Shown here: piece after piece, positions 1 to 6,034 of the stretch
Layout of the letters: each line of letters starts with the position of its first letter
Numbering within the stretch: the first letter of the stretch is position 1
Origin: Candidatus Zixiibacteriota bacterium
GTDB taxonomy: Bacteria > Zixibacteria > MSB-5A5 > CAIYYT01
NCBI GenBank assembly: GCA_963205155.1
Contig: CAUJJY010000228.1
Span: forward strand, 1-6,915
Direction: 5' to 3'
DNA: 6,915 nucleotides
Notes under the pieces: generated by a model
The model's database searches: none
Seen by the model: the letters and a program-made list of their open reading frames with translations, nothing else
What the model was told of the DNA's origin: nothing
Made by a program: the position numbers and the translations under genes

Positions 1-1
1 T

Positions 2-745
2 TGAGCCAAGCACCAAATCGGGCTTTGTTTCGGCAACCGCCTGGTCACTTGGTCGATATTTACCAGTCTGGACGAGTATGCTTTTAATGCCGCAATTCTG
101 GGCTCCTTGAACATCGTTGATCAAGTCGTCACCGATCATGCACGTATCACTCGGAGGAAGGCCAATGTTCTCAAGTGCCATTCGATAGAATTCCGGAGAC
201 GGTTTACCGATTACGAGAGCCTCGATTCCGGCAGCGTATTCAATTCCTGTAATGAAAGCGCCAATATCGAGCTTCAGCTGCCCCCCGGTGAGCCAATACC
301 GTCCTTTGTGCAGTGCAATTATGGGTACGCCGTCCATCGCAAAAGCAAACAGCTTCGACATCAGCGTATAGTCCCATAACTCACCTACATCGCCGATAAT
401 CATGCATTCCGGTTTGGTGTCGGAATGACTGAATTCTTCGAAATCGGATTTGACATCGTCCGATAGCAGCTTGAAACAGGTATGGATTTTGCATTGTCGG
501 AGATACCCTAAGGCTGCAGCGGGAGCACTGAATATCTCATTCGGTTCGATTGGCAGTCCGATCTCCTGCAGTTGGCGGCTCAAAGAGTCCTTGGATTTGG
601 TGGTCGTGTTGGTGCAAATGCGAATCGGATAGCCTCGTTCCTTTAAGAGGGCAAGCGTTTCGGCCGCACCGGGCAAACAGCGATCGTCGACGGTCAGAGT
701 ACCGTCAAGATCAAACAAGAGTGCTTTAATGTTGTGAAAGTCCAT
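2..745 (-). CDS. HAD-superfamily hydrolase, LHPP/HDHD2-like (3' end missing)
   Basis: Probable phosphatase of the subclass IIA HAD group that includes human LHPP and HDHD2; its substrate cannot be told from sequence. Reading the minus strand from the ATG at 745 gives 248 residues with no stop before the window edge. All HAD motifs are visible: DLDGT at residues 12-16 (nucleophile D12, acid/base D14), TNTT at 45-48 (motif II), GKPSPEFY at 180-187 (motif III lysine K181), and GDDLIND at 205-211 (metal-binding motif IV). The C2-type cap lies between motifs II and III and includes an IALHKGRYW segment typical of LHPP/HDHD2. The conserved TGKYRPSD stretch near the C-terminus is present, so compared with ~260-270 aa relatives only some 10-20 residues are missing. 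Two ATGs stand in tandem (748 and 745). An AAGGG lies 6 nt before the second and only 3 nt before the first, so I chose the second. The gene is divergent from mtnA. Confidence 0.93.
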   Translation of the reverse strand, partial: MDFHNIKALLFDLDGTLTVDDRCLPGAAETLALLKERGYPIRICTNTTTKSKDSLSRQLQEIGLPIEPNEIFSAPAAALGYLRQCKIHTCFKLLSDDVKSDFEEFSHSDTKPECMIIGDVGELWDYTLMSKLFAFAMDGVPIIALHKGRYWLTGGQLKLDIGAFITGIEYAAGIEALVIGKPSPEFYRMALENIGLPPSDTCMIGDDLINDVQGAQNCGIKSILVQTGKYRPSDQAVAETKPDLVLGS

Positions 746-805
746 CATTTACCCTTGAGAAAGAATGTGTTGCAAATGCAGTGCTCAAGTTCGCTAAGGA
801 CTGCT

Positions 806-833
806 ATTATATTTGATTTAAGGACGCTGAACA
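806..833 (-). promoter_or_regulatory. Candidate sigma-70-type promoter for the HAD gene
   Basis: On the minus strand a perfect TATAAT occupies 811-806. A weak -35 match, TGTTCA (3 of 6), lies at 833-828 with a 16-bp spacer. Transcription would start near 799 and leave a leader of about 50 nt before the ATG at 745. The same AT-rich patch reads TATTAT (805-810) on the plus strand and could also serve mtnA, but no good plus-strand -35 was found. This is a by-eye consensus match only. Confidence 0.35.
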
Positions 834-892
834 GCTTAATTGTCTGAAATTCGCTCATGGGCAATAACATCTCGCACGGGACATTCAACACT

Positions 893-1888
893 ATGAATTT
901 TACGACAATTCGCTGGGTAGATAACGAAGTTGAGATACTCGACCAGACTCTTTTGCCCACTTTGGAAAAGTATGTCCGGCTACACAACTATCGTGAGATC
1001 GTGGCAGCGATCAAGTCTCTACAGGTCAGGGGAGCGCCGTTAATTGGCGTGGCAGCAGCTTACGCTGTGGCAATGGCTGCTATGCAGTGCCGCAATAAGG
1101 TCGAGTTTGCCGTAGCCGTCAACGACATCAAATCTGCTCGTCCGACAGCGGTCAATCTTAGCTGGGCGGTGGAGCGAATGTTAATAACCTATCACGCGTT
1201 TTCGGAGTCACCAGACCGTAACCGACGCCTGCTTGATCTGGCAATGCAGATTCATGATCAGGATGCGCGAATGTGCGACCGTATCGGTATCAACGGTATG
1301 GGACTTCTCCCGGCCATCGGTACGGTTATGACCTACTGCAATGCCGGCGCATTAGCTACCGGGGGAAGCGGCACTGCCTTGAGCGTGATATACCAAGCCT
1401 TCCGTTCAGGCAAGAAGCTCGGCGTCTACGCTTGCGAAACCAGGCCCATACTCCAGGGCGCACGTCTCACGGCATGGGAACTGTCCCGTGAGGGTCTTGA
1501 TGTAACCTTGATTACGGACAACATGGCTGGATATCTCATGGCGCAGGGAATGATAAACTGCGTCATAGTCGGAGCCGATAGAATTGCTATCAATTATGAC
1601 GTTGCCAACAAGATTGGCACCTATTCGCTCGCGATCCTCGCCAAAGAACACAACGTCCCGTTTTATGTCGCGGCACCCACTACAACGTTTGACAATCGCG
1701 TTGCATCGGGAGTCGACATCGAAATTGAGCAGCGATCCGGCGACGAGGTCAGGCGGTGGGGCAGTTATCGGACTGCTCCGGAGACAGTCCGTGTTTACAA
1801 TCCGGCGTTTGACATTACTCCGAATCATCTGATATCGGCCATCATTACCGATCGTGAACTGATTAAATGCGCCAGATGGAGCGGTTAG
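893..1888 (+). CDS. mtnA: S-methyl-5-thioribose-1-phosphate isomerase
   Basis: Converts methylthioribose-1-phosphate to methylthioribulose-1-phosphate in the cytoplasmic methionine salvage pathway. The 331-residue product matches the family along its full length. It shows the opening TIRW...LDQTLLP, the RGAP loop (46-49), RPTAVNL (83-89), TYCNAGALAT (147-156) with the expected catalytic Cys149, ETRPxLQGARLTAWEL (182-197), and VGADRIA...NKIGTYSLA (226-246) with the expected catalytic Asp229. These residues correspond to Cys160 and Asp240 of the Bacillus subtilis enzyme. Family members begin just before TIRW, so I prefer the ATG at 893. An in-frame ATG at 857 would add 12 residues and has no visible ribosome-binding site; the one for 893 is also weak (GGGA, 11 nt upstream). 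No other methionine-salvage gene lies in the window. Related eIF2B-type or ribose-1,5-bisphosphate isomerases are less likely given the MtnA-type motifs. Confidence 0.95.
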   Translation: MNFTTIRWVDNEVEILDQTLLPTLEKYVRLHNYREIVAAIKSLQVRGAPLIGVAAAYAVAMAAMQCRNKVEFAVAVNDIKSARPTAVNLSWAVERMLITYHAFSESPDRNRRLLDLAMQIHDQDARMCDRIGINGMGLLPAIGTVMTYCNAGALATGGSGTALSVIYQAFRSGKKLGVYACETRPILQGARLTAWELSREGLDVTLITDNMAGYLMAQGMINCVIVGADRIAINYDVANKIGTYSLAILAKEHNVPFYVAAPTTTFDNRVASGVDIEIEQRSGDEVRRWGSYRTAPETVRVYNPAFDITPNHLISAIITDRELIKCARWSG

Positions 1889-1906
1889 ATTTGCGGCTTT
1901 CCGTGC

Positions 1907-1935
1907 TTGACACACGGGCTTAAAACATTGATATT
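1907..1935 (+). promoter_or_regulatory. Candidate sigma-70 promoter before the six-gene series
   Basis: A perfect TTGACA (1907-1912) is followed after 17 bp by GATATT (1930-1935), which matches 4 of 6 bases of the -10 consensus. It lies in the 74-bp gap between mtnA and the mannose-1-phosphate guanylyltransferase gene, the largest gap on the plus strand after mtnA. Transcription would start near 1942, about 20 nt before the next ATG and just upstream of its GAGG. This suggests the downstream genes can be transcribed separately from mtnA. By-eye match only. Confidence 0.42.
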
Positions 1936-1962
1936 CAACAGCTATAGAGGAAGTGACCGAAG

Positions 1963-3042
1963 ATGATTCATGTTGCCATTATTGCCGGCGGAAAAGGAGA
2001 ACGCTTCTGGCCGTTCTCGACCCGCGAGAATCCCAAACAACTTCTCAAAATTGCCTCCGACAAGACTATGCTGGAGGAAACGCTCGACCGCGTGTCGGAT
2101 TTTGTGCCATTGGAACGCACGGTCATTGTCACGGGAGAGAACATCCGGAAACAGATACTTGATCGCCACCCGACGATTAAGGATTCAAATATCCTTGCTG
2201 AACCCTTCGGCAAAAATACCTGCCTCGCAGTCGGATTTGCAGCAATACACCTGTTCAAAAAAGACCCCGATGGTGTAATGGTGGTGCTTTCTGCCGACCA
2301 TTTCATTCGCCCGAAAGAAAGACTCATTGATATTTTGCGCTTTGGCGCGGCGATTGCCGAGCGGGACGATGTCCTGATTACCATCGGCATTAATCCAACG
2401 CGACCGGAGACCGGATACGGTTATATTGAGTTGGGTGAGCATTATGATTCGTTTGATGGTCTGATCAGCTTCAAAGTGAAGCAGTTTAAGGAAAAGCCGA
2501 ATCGCACCCTGGCGCAGCAGTATTATATCGGCCGCATGCATATGTGGAATTCGGGGATGTTTATCTGGTCGACCAAGTCGATTCTTAATGCAATATCCCG
2601 TTGCAAACCGGAAATGCATCGCCTGCTGACCGAGTACGGGGAGAAGATTGGTACTGCAGATGAATTGAAGGCCCGACAGGAGTTATTCGAACGGGCCGAA
2701 GGTGTGTCGATTGACGTTGGTGTTCTGGAAGAGGCCAACAATGTTGTTGTGATCAAGGCTGATCTGATTTGGGACGATATCGGCAGTTGGTTGGCGCTCG
2801 AGCGAATCAGCATCAAGGACAAGGACAATAATGTGTCTATTGGCGATACAATTCTTCATGAATCTTTCGAAATATCAGCAGTGAATGCCGGTGAAGGCAT
2901 ACTCGCAACGTTGGGAATCTCAGATTTGGTTGTTGTCAAGACCGATTCCGTAGTCCTTGTGGCTCACAAGACACGCGTGAATGATATCAAGTCATTGTTG
3001 GCGCGCCTGAAGGACGATCCGCGCTATGACAAGTACTTATAG
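1963..3042 (+). CDS. Mannose-1-phosphate guanylyltransferase (GDP-mannose pyrophosphorylase), single-domain form
   Basis: Makes GDP-mannose from mannose-1-phosphate and GTP, supplying mannose-, fucose- or rhamnose-type residues for surface glycans. The 359-residue product has the nucleotidyltransferase signature at residues 8-27 (AGGKGERFWPFS..., with the PKQLL lysine K25), FGKNTCLAV (82-90), the metal-binding SADHFI (110-115), ETGYGYIELG (149-158), the FKEKP motif (175-179), WNSGMFIW (195-202) and DDIGSW (271-276). These residues, especially FWP and WNSGMF, mark the ManC/RfbM group rather than glucose-1-phosphate thymidylyl- or uridylyltransferases. It ends soon after the short C-terminal sugar-nucleotide-associated region, so it lacks the phosphomannose isomerase domain of the ~470-480 aa bifunctional ManC/AlgA proteins. 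A GAGG (1947-1950) lies 12 nt before the ATG. It appears to be the first gene of the plus-strand series. No glycosyltransferase or other sugar-nucleotide gene is next to it. Confidence 0.94.
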   Translation: MIHVAIIAGGKGERFWPFSTRENPKQLLKIASDKTMLEETLDRVSDFVPLERTVIVTGENIRKQILDRHPTIKDSNILAEPFGKNTCLAVGFAAIHLFKKDPDGVMVVLSADHFIRPKERLIDILRFGAAIAERDDVLITIGINPTRPETGYGYIELGEHYDSFDGLISFKVKQFKEKPNRTLAQQYYIGRMHMWNSGMFIWSTKSILNAISRCKPEMHRLLTEYGEKIGTADELKARQELFERAEGVSIDVGVLEEANNVVVIKADLIWDDIGSWLALERISIKDKDNNVSIGDTILHESFEISAVNAGEGILATLGISDLVVVKTDSVVLVAHKTRVNDIKSLLARLKDDPRYDKYL

Positions 3043-3063
3043 CCTTGTGAGTAGTTCTAATTC

Positions 3064-3759
3064 ATGGAATTTTGTGCAGATAATACCCTCGAACACGAAA
3101 ATTGGTCAGTTGGGTTGCCACAAGGTGTGAACTCGCTCATCGTCAATTGGAGTGATCCTCGATCCGTTCAAATCGCGGCAAAATCTATCCTCGCCGGGGA
3201 GAGCGTTGTCGTACCATCAGAGACTATTTACGGTTTGACCTGTAATGCCTTGAATGCAAGAGCCGTTGAACAGCTCTATCGAATAAAGGGCAGAGAACTG
3301 ACAAAGCCTTCGGCCGTATTTCTCGGAAACCGCGAAAATATCTCCGCAGTGGCCGAAGTAACGACTGCAATGGCCGAGCGAGTCATAGAGAAATTCCTTC
3401 CTGGTCCCCTGACAGTTGTTCTGAACTCCAGACTGGGCAATTTAGTTGGCGTCGTTGGAGTTGATGGCAAGATCGGAATCAGAATCAGTTCACATCCGTT
3501 CATTCAGGCACTTTGCCGACGAGTGAGTTCGCCGATCATAGCAACCTCGGCCAATATCTCGGGTTTGGCTGATTGCCGGACCGAAGGGGAAGTGCTGGCG
3601 TCTTTCAATGGACTCATTCCAGTGATCATATTCGAGAGCACGGCGCTAACTGAACGCTCAACGACTGTCGTGGATTTGACAGGGGAGCGTCCGCTTCTGC
3701 TCCGCGATGGAACTATACCGTTTTCAGAAGTGTTAAACTGCGCAGAAGGTAATCAGTAG
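3064..3759 (+). CDS. tsaC: L-threonylcarbamoyladenylate synthase (TsaC/Sua5/YwlC/YrdC family)
   Basis: Forms threonylcarbamoyl-AMP from threonine, bicarbonate and ATP, the first step of t6A37 modification of ANN-decoding tRNAs. Visible YrdC-domain motifs are PSETIYGL (51-58, the P-T/S-E-T signature), the KGR of the KxR motif (75-77), FLPGPLTVVL (111-120), IGIRISSHP (137-145), TSANISG (161-167, the SxN motif), STTVVDL (199-205) and RDGTI (214-218). The product is 231 residues, so it is the short form without the C-terminal Sua5 domain of ~340-aa relatives. The ATG at 3064 is the first after an in-frame stop (3058-3060), but its ribosome-binding site is poor. About 20 residues before the conserved core are extra, so a later start such as the GTG at 3127 is possible. 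It begins 21 bp after the guanylyltransferase gene and ends 2 bp before the phosphatase gene. Confidence 0.93.
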   Translation: MEFCADNTLEHENWSVGLPQGVNSLIVNWSDPRSVQIAAKSILAGESVVVPSETIYGLTCNALNARAVEQLYRIKGRELTKPSAVFLGNRENISAVAEVTTAMAERVIEKFLPGPLTVVLNSRLGNLVGVVGVDGKIGIRISSHPFIQALCRRVSSPIIATSANISGLADCRTEGEVLASFNGLIPVIIFESTALTERSTTVVDLTGERPLLLRDGTIPFSEVLNCAEGNQ

Positions 3760-3761
3760 CT

Positions 3762-4250
3762 ATGTATAGTATTGTGTATGTATGTACCGGAAACACGTGC
3801 CGTTCACCGATGGCTGAAGGGATTTTGCGCACGCTCCTAAGTCAGAAGGGAATCGAGGACGTTGATGTAACTTCGGCGGGGATAGGCACTTTGGATGGTT
3901 ATCCGGCGACTCAGCATGCAGTTGAGATATCGCGACGCCATCAAATAGACATCTCCGGTCACCACTCCACTCGAATGACGGAGCGAGTATTCAGGGAAGC
4001 CGACTTGGTATTTGCTTTGGCCGAAAACCACTATGAGGCTCTCAAAAATATGCCGGGGGCCGAGCTGAAGTTATTTATGGTCAAGGCGTATCCCGAGAGC
4101 GGCCACAACGACACAAGGCATTCAGTGGATGACCCGGTCGGTGGTACGCTCGAAGAATACAAGAAGACTTTCGAGGAGATCTACAGTGAAATCAAACGGG
4201 CTCTACCCGAAGTGATCAGGAGGATCGAACATCATCGCCAAGCATCGTAA
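3762..4250 (+). CDS. Low-molecular-weight protein phosphatase, probable protein arginine phosphatase (YwlE-like)
   Basis: Cytoplasmic phosphatase of the low-molecular-weight protein tyrosine phosphatase fold, 162 residues, normal length. The P-loop CTGNTCRSPMAE occupies residues 8-19, with nucleophile Cys8 and phosphate-binding Arg14 of the CX5R signature. The general-acid aspartate is in the DDPVGG segment (123-128; D124 before P125). The threonine inside the P-loop (T12) matches Thr11 of Bacillus YwlE, the residue tied to phosphoarginine over phosphotyrosine preference; tyrosine-specific relatives usually carry isoleucine or leucine there. Arginine specificity is therefore an inference, and no McsB arginine kinase is in the window. 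The gene follows tsaC by 2 bp, and pairing of a TsaC gene with this kind of phosphatase is also seen as ywlC/ywlE in Bacillus. The last 20 bp appear to be overlapped by the next gene, whose Shine-Dalgarno lies inside this coding region. Confidence 0.9.
   Translation: MYSIVYVCTGNTCRSPMAEGILRTLLSQKGIEDVDVTSAGIGTLDGYPATQHAVEISRRHQIDISGHHSTRMTERVFREADLVFALAENHYEALKNMPGAELKLFMVKAYPESGHNDTRHSVDDPVGGTLEEYKKTFEEIYSEIKRALPEVIRRIEHHRQAS
4218..4223 (+). promoter_or_regulatory. Perfect Shine-Dalgarno AGGAGG for the DUF3108 gene
   Basis: AGGAGG lies inside the 3' end of the phosphatase gene, 7 nt before the in-frame ATC at 4231 (and 10 nt before the ATC at 4234). No ATG, GTG or TTG stands at ribosome-binding distance; the nearest in-frame alternatives are CTG at 4258 and GTG at 4288, which are 34 and 64 nt away. 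It is the strongest ribosome-binding site in the window and decides the proposed start. Confidence 0.55.
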
Positions 4251-5073
4251 GAAAGCCCTGGGCATAGCGATTTCAATACCCGTAATCGTGGTCCTCTTGC
4301 TGTTGAATTTTCGCGGCGAATCAGGTGCGGCCGACACTTCCGCCGCGCAGGCCGTTCCTACTGATAGCCTGTATCGTCAGCTTCCAAATGATTCATTTGG
4401 ACCCGGTGAGTATCTCAAATTCAGCGTTGGTTATGGTTTCGTAACAGCAGGCACTGCGACATTGGAAATTCGCGATACGAACACGTATAACGGTGCCCTC
4501 TGCTTCCAAATTTACTCCGAGACAAATTCCAATAAGTTTTTTGACGGATTCTACAAGGTTCGCGATACGATAGTATGCCAGTTTGATGCCGAAGGTCTAT
4601 TCTCGCACTATTTCTTCAAGGCTCTCCATGAAGGCTCCTATCATTCTTCGCGGGAAATCAGTCTCGACTATTCGCAGCGCCGTGCGATAACGAAGAAGGG
4701 CGAAGACGATATTGACACACTCGCCATAGCCGCATTTTCGCAAGACGTCATGACCGCATTCTATTACATTCGCACCCTGCCGCTGGAAGTCGGCCAAACG
4801 ATCAAGCTGAATTATGTGGATCACGACTCAGCAACGGTCATGGATGTTCGCGTTCTCAAGCGTGAGACCGTCGATGTGCCGGCGGGTCGATTCAATTGCA
4901 TTGTCGTTGAGCCAATGCTGCAGGCCGCGGGCGTGTTCAAGCAGGAAGGCGAGGTCAAGGTGTGGCTGACCGATGATCGTCTCAAAATGCCGGTATTAAT
5001 GAAGAGCAAAGTCCTCGTTGGTTCGATCCACGCCGAATTAGTTGAGTTCAAGCTCGGCAATCTGAATTGGTAA
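4231..5073 (+). CDS. Exported DUF3108 domain protein, probable non-canonical ATC start
   Basis: Family of uncharacterised exported, probably periplasmic proteins; no function is known that I would assign. From 4231 the product is 280 residues. Residues 1-8 are basic (KHRKK at 4-8), residues 9-25 are a hydrophobic stretch rich in Ile/Val/Leu, and a likely signal-peptidase region (GESGAAD) ends near residue 35. The mature part starts with the DUF3108-like FGPGEYLKFSVGYGFVTAG and ends with the typical WLTDDRLKMPVLMKSKVLVG and AELVEFK. The remaining sequence alternates short hydrophobic and polar stretches, consistent with a beta-rich fold. The first conventional start is GTG at 4288, but it would remove the basic region and most of the hydrophobic core. 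The frame is open upstream to a TGA at 4213-4215. The proposed start overlaps the phosphatase gene by 20 bp, and the stop shares a base with the next gene (TAATG). Confidence 0.8.
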   Translation: MIAKHRKKALGIAISIPVIVVLLLLNFRGESGAADTSAAQAVPTDSLYRQLPNDSFGPGEYLKFSVGYGFVTAGTATLEIRDTNTYNGALCFQIYSETNSNKFFDGFYKVRDTIVCQFDAEGLFSHYFFKALHEGSYHSSREISLDYSQRRAITKKGEDDIDTLAIAAFSQDVMTAFYYIRTLPLEVGQTIKLNYVDHDSATVMDVRVLKRETVDVPAGRFNCIVVEPMLQAAGVFKQEGEVKVWLTDDRLKMPVLMKSKVLVGSIHAELVEFKLGNLNW

Positions 5074-6014
5074 TGATGAAACAGATCGATCTCTCGAGAA
5101 TCAAAGTGCGTTCAATTGCCGGAAGGCACTCAAAGGTTCACCGCTCGCAATTTGACGTTCAATTGTCGAGCGCTGGTGTCTCGGATTTTGTCGACTCACT
5201 GCCAAACATTCTCAAGGGTGCAGACCTAAAGAATCTTGTTGCGGCAATCGTCAAGGCGCGCAAGACCCGCAAGCCAATTCTGTGGATGTTCGGCGCCCAT
5301 GTGATCAAGGTTGGGCTGGCGCCGGTACTGTGTGAAATGATGCACGCCGGTTGCGTACAAATGATTTCCACCAACAACGCCGGACTCATTCACGACCTGG
5401 AGCTCGCATTCTTTGGTCAGACCTCCGAAGACGTCGAATCAGCCCTCACGGAAGGTGAGTTCGGTATGACCAAGGAGACGGTTGCGCATTACGGCGGAAT
5501 CATTGATACCGTCCGACGCGAGAAAGTCGGACTTGGTGAAGCTGCGGGGATTTACATCAATCGCAAGAAAGCTAAGAATCGAAAACGTTCGATCTTTGCC
5601 GTTGCACAATCGCTTGGCATTCCGGCAACGGTACATGTAGCGATCGGCACGGACATTGTTAATGCCCATCCAACATATGACGGTGCAGTCATTGGGGCGG
5701 CGTCACAAGACGACTTCAAGATTCATTGCCACAATGTCACTCGACTTCGAAACGGCGGCGTAGCACTCAATTGGGGATCGGCAGTGATTATGCCGGAGAT
5801 TTTTCTCAAGGCGATTGCGATTGCCCGTAACCTTGACAGGAAATTTACGAAATTTACAGTGGCCAATTTTGACATGATCGGGCTTTACCGCCCGCGCAAT
5901 AATTTTGTCGCGCGTCCGCGATTGCTCGGCGCGACGACCTACGACTTTGCCGGTCATCACGAGATCATGCTTCCCCTGCTTTGGGCGGCTGTCCGCGAGC
6001 GGCTAAAGTCGTAA
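5073..6014 (+). CDS. Deoxyhypusine-synthase-fold protein of unknown function
   Basis: A 313-residue cytoplasmic protein (no signal or membrane segment) that I place by motif order near the NAD-binding deoxyhypusine synthase fold. ILWMFGAHVIKVGL (69-82) corresponds to the IFLGYTSNLISSG region, STNNAGLIHDLELAF (99-113) to the TTAGGVEEDLIK region, and MLPLLWAA (299-306) to the FPLLVAE near the C-terminus. Other conserved-looking blocks are GQTSEDV (115-121), GEFGM (128-132), HVAIGTDIVNAHP (188-200), GGVALNWGSAVIMPEIFLKA (228-247), ANFDMIGLYRPRNN (264-277) and GHHEIM (294-299). The catalytic-lysine WGK motif of true deoxyhypusine synthases is not evident, and bacteria generally lack the eIF5A substrate, so hypusine formation is unlikely. 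A more distant tie to archaeal-type ornithine cyclodeaminase (LOR/SDH-linked) domains is possible. ATG 5073 overlaps the previous stop; ATG 5076 and TTG 5067 are alternatives. The reaction is unknown. Confidence 0.85.
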   Translation: MMKQIDLSRIKVRSIAGRHSKVHRSQFDVQLSSAGVSDFVDSLPNILKGADLKNLVAAIVKARKTRKPILWMFGAHVIKVGLAPVLCEMMHAGCVQMISTNNAGLIHDLELAFFGQTSEDVESALTEGEFGMTKETVAHYGGIIDTVRREKVGLGEAAGIYINRKKAKNRKRSIFAVAQSLGIPATVHVAIGTDIVNAHPTYDGAVIGAASQDDFKIHCHNVTRLRNGGVALNWGSAVIMPEIFLKAIAIARNLDRKFTKFTVANFDMIGLYRPRNNFVARPRLLGATTYDFAGHHEIMLPLLWAAVRERLKS

Positions 6015-6034
6015 TTGAAACGGAGAAGGAAGTA

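Noticed and set aside
107..379. Plus-strand open frame of 90 codons at the left end
   Set aside because: The minus strand over the same bases encodes the conserved HAD cap and motif III/IV regions, so this frame is a shadow.
778..804. Inverted repeat GCAGT...ACTGC in the HAD-mtnA divergent region as an operator
   Set aside because: Five-base arms with a 17-nt gap are expected by chance; there is no second copy or regulator gene to support it.
1406..1915. 169-codon open frame on the minus strand opposite mtnA
   Set aside because: It lies antisense over well-conserved mtnA coding sequence, and its translation resembles no family I know and shows low-complexity shadow composition.
1901..1917. 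Short inverted repeat (CCGTG / CACGG, 7-nt loop) after mtnA, a possible terminator
   Set aside because: The stem is only 5 bp (6 with a G-U pair) and no T-run follows on either strand. It also overlaps the better-supported TTGACA promoter box.
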